Origin: Sulfurovum sp.
Lineage (GTDB): Bacteria; Campylobacterota; Campylobacteria; Campylobacterales; Sulfurovaceae
Assembly (NCBI GenBank): GCA_015490315.1
Contig: WFYB01000024.1
Coordinates: 1 to 14,154, forward strand
DNA: 14,154 nt
Direction: 5' to 3'
The translations under genes were made by a program, and so were the position numbers. Under the pieces are notes generated by a model, which worked only from the letters and a program-made list of their open reading frames with translations, did no database searches and had not been told where the DNA came from. Positions 12,163-14,154 of this stretch are shown here, in pieces. Numbering within the stretch: the first letter of the stretch is position 1; each line of letters starts with the position of its first letter.

Positions 12163-14154
12163 ATGTATAGCCTGTACCGAAAGATCATCGTATCGTATCC
12201 GAAGTATCTCCTTGCGGGTGTTACACTGTTTCTATTGCTATTTGGCTACTATGCGACCAAGCTCGAGATAGATGCTTCTGCCGAGACACTGCTGCTTGAA
12301 GATGATCCTGATCTTGCATTTACCCGAGAGGTGAATCAGCACTTCAATACGGAGAATATGCTGGTGGTCGCCTACACACCGCGTCAGCCGCTTCTCTCAG
12401 CCGATACAAGAAAAACTATCTCTCAGATAAGCAGTGAAATCGAGAAACTGCCGTTGGTCGAGTCTGTCGATTCGATCCTGACCGTACCGCTGCTCTTCTC
12501 TCCCCCGATGCCACTGAAAGATCTGGTGGATGAAGTACATACACTGCAGAATTCACATCCCGATATGGCGTTGGTCAAAAAGGAGTTTCTGACCAACCCT
12601 CTCTACAAAGGGCGTCTTGTCAGCAAGGATTTTGCTACTACTGCTATTCTGATCAATCTCAAAAAAGACAAGCGTTATACAGAGCTTCTCAACAAACGTA
12701 ATGCCTTGCGCAAAAAAAAGCGTCAATCCGGTCTGAGTTCGATAGAAGCAAAAGAGCTTGATGAAGTCACCAAGAGTTTTAAACAGCACCGTGACAAAAT
12801 GCGACAGACAGAAGAGGAGAATGTGGCACAGACACGTGCCATACTGCAAAAATACAAGCAAAGCGGCACACTTTTTCTTGGCGGTGTGAGTATGATCGCC
12901 AGTGATATCATACACTATGTCAAGAGTGATCTCGTGATTTATGGTACGACACTGATCCTTCTGTTGATGCTGATACTCTGGCTGGTATTCAGAGAGTTGC
13001 GATGGGTGGTGATACCGGTAGTGATAAGTGCGATGGCTGTCTTGGCGATCACAAGTGCTTTGGGCTTTTTCGGCTGGGAGATTACTGTGATCTCTTCCAA
13101 TTTTATTGCCCTTCAGTTGATCATTACCCTCTCGATCATTTTGCATCTGATCGTACGCTATCGTGAACTTGTTATCGAAAAGCCGGACTGGTCACATGAA
13201 GCGATCATTATGGAGACGGTCAAGAGCAAGTGGGCACCGACGCTTTTCGCTATTCTTACGACCATCGCCGGTTTCTCGTCCCTTGTCTTTTCCCAAATCA
13301 AGCCGGTGATCAATCTGGGCTGGATGATGAGCGCAGGGATATTTCTCTCCCTTTTGATCACCTTTTTGGTATTTCCCGCAATGCTGATGCTCTTGCCTAA
13401 GAGTCAGATATCAGCAGGTTCCGGCGGAGTGAAGAAGAGGCGTTTCTCTTTTGTGAGCTGGGCAAAAGAGCAGGTGCTTAGAGACAGGAGAGGGATCTTC
13501 TTTGTAACACTTCTGGCACTCATTTTCACTTTGAGCGGCGCATCTCAGCTGATCGTTGAGAACAGTTTTATTAACTATTTCAAGAAAGATACTGAGATCT
13601 ATCGGGGGATGAAGGTGATCGATGAGAAGCTGGGAGGTACGACTCCTCTGGATGTCGTGTTGACTTTCAAATCACAGCCAAATGCATCAGATGGGACTGC
13701 AGAGAGTACCGATGAGGAGGATGACTTCGACGAAGAGTTCGAAGAGACGGAAGATGAAGCGCAATACTGGTTTACCAAAGAGAAAATGGATCAGGTGACT
13801 AAAGCCCACCGTTATCTCGAGGGACTTGATGCGCTTGGCAGTGTGCAATCCCTGGCTACGATACTCGAGATTGGTCAAAGGCTCAACGGCGGTGAACCGT
13901 TGGACGGACTGACGCTGGCACTGCTTTATAATAAGCTGCCCGAGAAGTACCGAAAGATGATCCTCTCTCCTTATGTCAATGTCGATATCAATCAGGTACG
14001 CATCGCTACACGTGTGGTAGACTCCAACCCGAAGCTGCGCAGGGACGCGCTGCTCAAACGTATCAGACATGATCTCAACAGCAGTGTGCTTGATCGGGAG
14101 ATGGTAGATGTGAAACTCTCTAACCTGATGGTACTCTATAACAATATGCTGCAG
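12163..14154 (+). CDS. RND/MMPL-superfamily transporter, HpnN-like (partial, runs off window)
   Basis: The first 664 residues of a large inner-membrane protein of the RND/MMPL type (COG1033), open to the right edge. Topology: TM1 (about 13-30), a large periplasmic domain (31-255), then five membrane segments (about 257-276, 281-303, 310-330, 358-377, 385-411), a cytoplasmic link, a seventh segment (444-464) and the start of the second periplasmic domain. A full protein would need a second five-segment bundle beyond the window. Two unusual stretches are a lysine/glutamate-rich, probably coiled-coil region (167-230) and a very acidic run (about 510-534, with DDFDEEFEE). It starts directly after the mlaC stop with no good ribosome site, so it is probably translated by coupling. 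It most likely moves lipid to or from the MlaC homologue, like HpnN with HpnM; a drug-efflux label would be less apt because no adaptor or outer-membrane channel genes are seen. Confidence 0.85.
   Translation, partial: MYSLYRKIIVSYPKYLLAGVTLFLLLFGYYATKLEIDASAETLLLEDDPDLAFTREVNQHFNTENMLVVAYTPRQPLLSADTRKTISQISSEIEKLPLVESVDSILTVPLLFSPPMPLKDLVDEVHTLQNSHPDMALVKKEFLTNPLYKGRLVSKDFATTAILINLKKDKRYTELLNKRNALRKKKRQSGLSSIEAKELDEVTKSFKQHRDKMRQTEEENVAQTRAILQKYKQSGTLFLGGVSMIASDIIHYVKSDLVIYGTTLILLLMLILWLVFRELRWVVIPVVISAMAVLAITSALGFFGWEITVISSNFIALQLIITLSIILHLIVRYRELVIEKPDWSHEAIIMETVKSKWAPTLFAILTTIAGFSSLVFSQIKPVINLGWMMSAGIFLSLLITFLVFPAMLMLLPKSQISAGSGGVKKRRFSFVSWAKEQVLRDRRGIFFVTLLALIFTLSGASQLIVENSFINYFKKDTEIYRGMKVIDEKLGGTTPLDVVLTFKSQPNASDGTAESTDEEDDFDEEFEETEDEAQYWFTKEKMDQVTKAHRYLEGLDALGSVQSLATILEIGQRLNGGEPLDGLTLALLYNKLPEKYRKMILSPYVNVDINQVRIATRVVDSNPKLRRDALLKRIRHDLNSSVLDREMVDVKLSNLMVLYNNMLQ

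Noticed and set aside
12553..13146. 197-residue open frame on the minus strand opposite the RND gene
   Set aside because: Antisense to a well-supported transporter frame, with no recognisable motif. Similar shadows opposite the U32, pseudouridine synthase and MlaC genes were dropped for the same reason.
12163..14154. Multidrug efflux (AcrB-type) pump
   Set aside because: The protein has the two-fold MMPL/SSD-type layout with early TM bundle and stands next to MlaA and MlaC; no membrane-fusion or TolC-type gene is present.

Overview
The window reads as chromosomal DNA of a Campylobacterota (epsilonproteobacterial) species, probably a free-living, Sulfurovum-like relative of Campylobacter and Helicobacter. 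This rests on protein character and gene order. From memory, the run glnA – (variable gene) – U32 protein – purE – glyQ – Nif3-like – zinc-ribbon coiled-coil protein – waaA – pseudouridine synthase is the order seen in Campylobacter jejuni and, in part, Helicobacter pylori. Promoters are of the type expected there: clear TATAAT or TGnTATAAT -10 boxes with T-rich upstream DNA and no reliable -35 box. Nearly all the DNA is coding.

Layout. Positions 155-2440 are on the minus strand: a PHP-type phosphoesterase followed by glnA, which has its own promoter. A short divergent promoter region (about 2462-2542) separates these from a long plus-strand series. First come a degenerate HD-GYP protein and a TrhP-like U32 tRNA-modification enzyme. 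After a long hairpin come purE and glyQ. A small type II toxin-antitoxin pair then sits in front of the Nif3-like gene, which is joined to the toxin by an ATGA overlap. The zinc-ribbon (FlgZ/HP0958-like) gene, waaA, a DUF167 gene and an RluA-family pseudouridine synthase follow. A terminator-like hairpin ends this block.

From about 10660 to the right edge is a separate operon: its own promoter, a possible 37-codon leader ORF, an MlaA (VacJ) homologue, an MlaC (Ttg2D) homologue, and a large RND/MMPL-family membrane protein cut by the window edge. The three structural genes overlap or abut. Together they look like an outer-membrane lipid-trafficking system in which an RND protein takes the place of the MlaFEDB ABC complex, as in the hopanoid HpnM/HpnN pair.

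Most of the window is housekeeping. The points of most interest are the MlaA–MlaC–RND operon (with an MlaA that lacks a lipobox), the toxin-antitoxin pair inserted into a conserved operon, an HD-GYP protein that has lost its HD histidine, a glutamine synthetase without the adenylylation tyrosine, and several strong intergenic hairpins. No tRNA, rRNA, CRISPR array or insertion sequence was seen.
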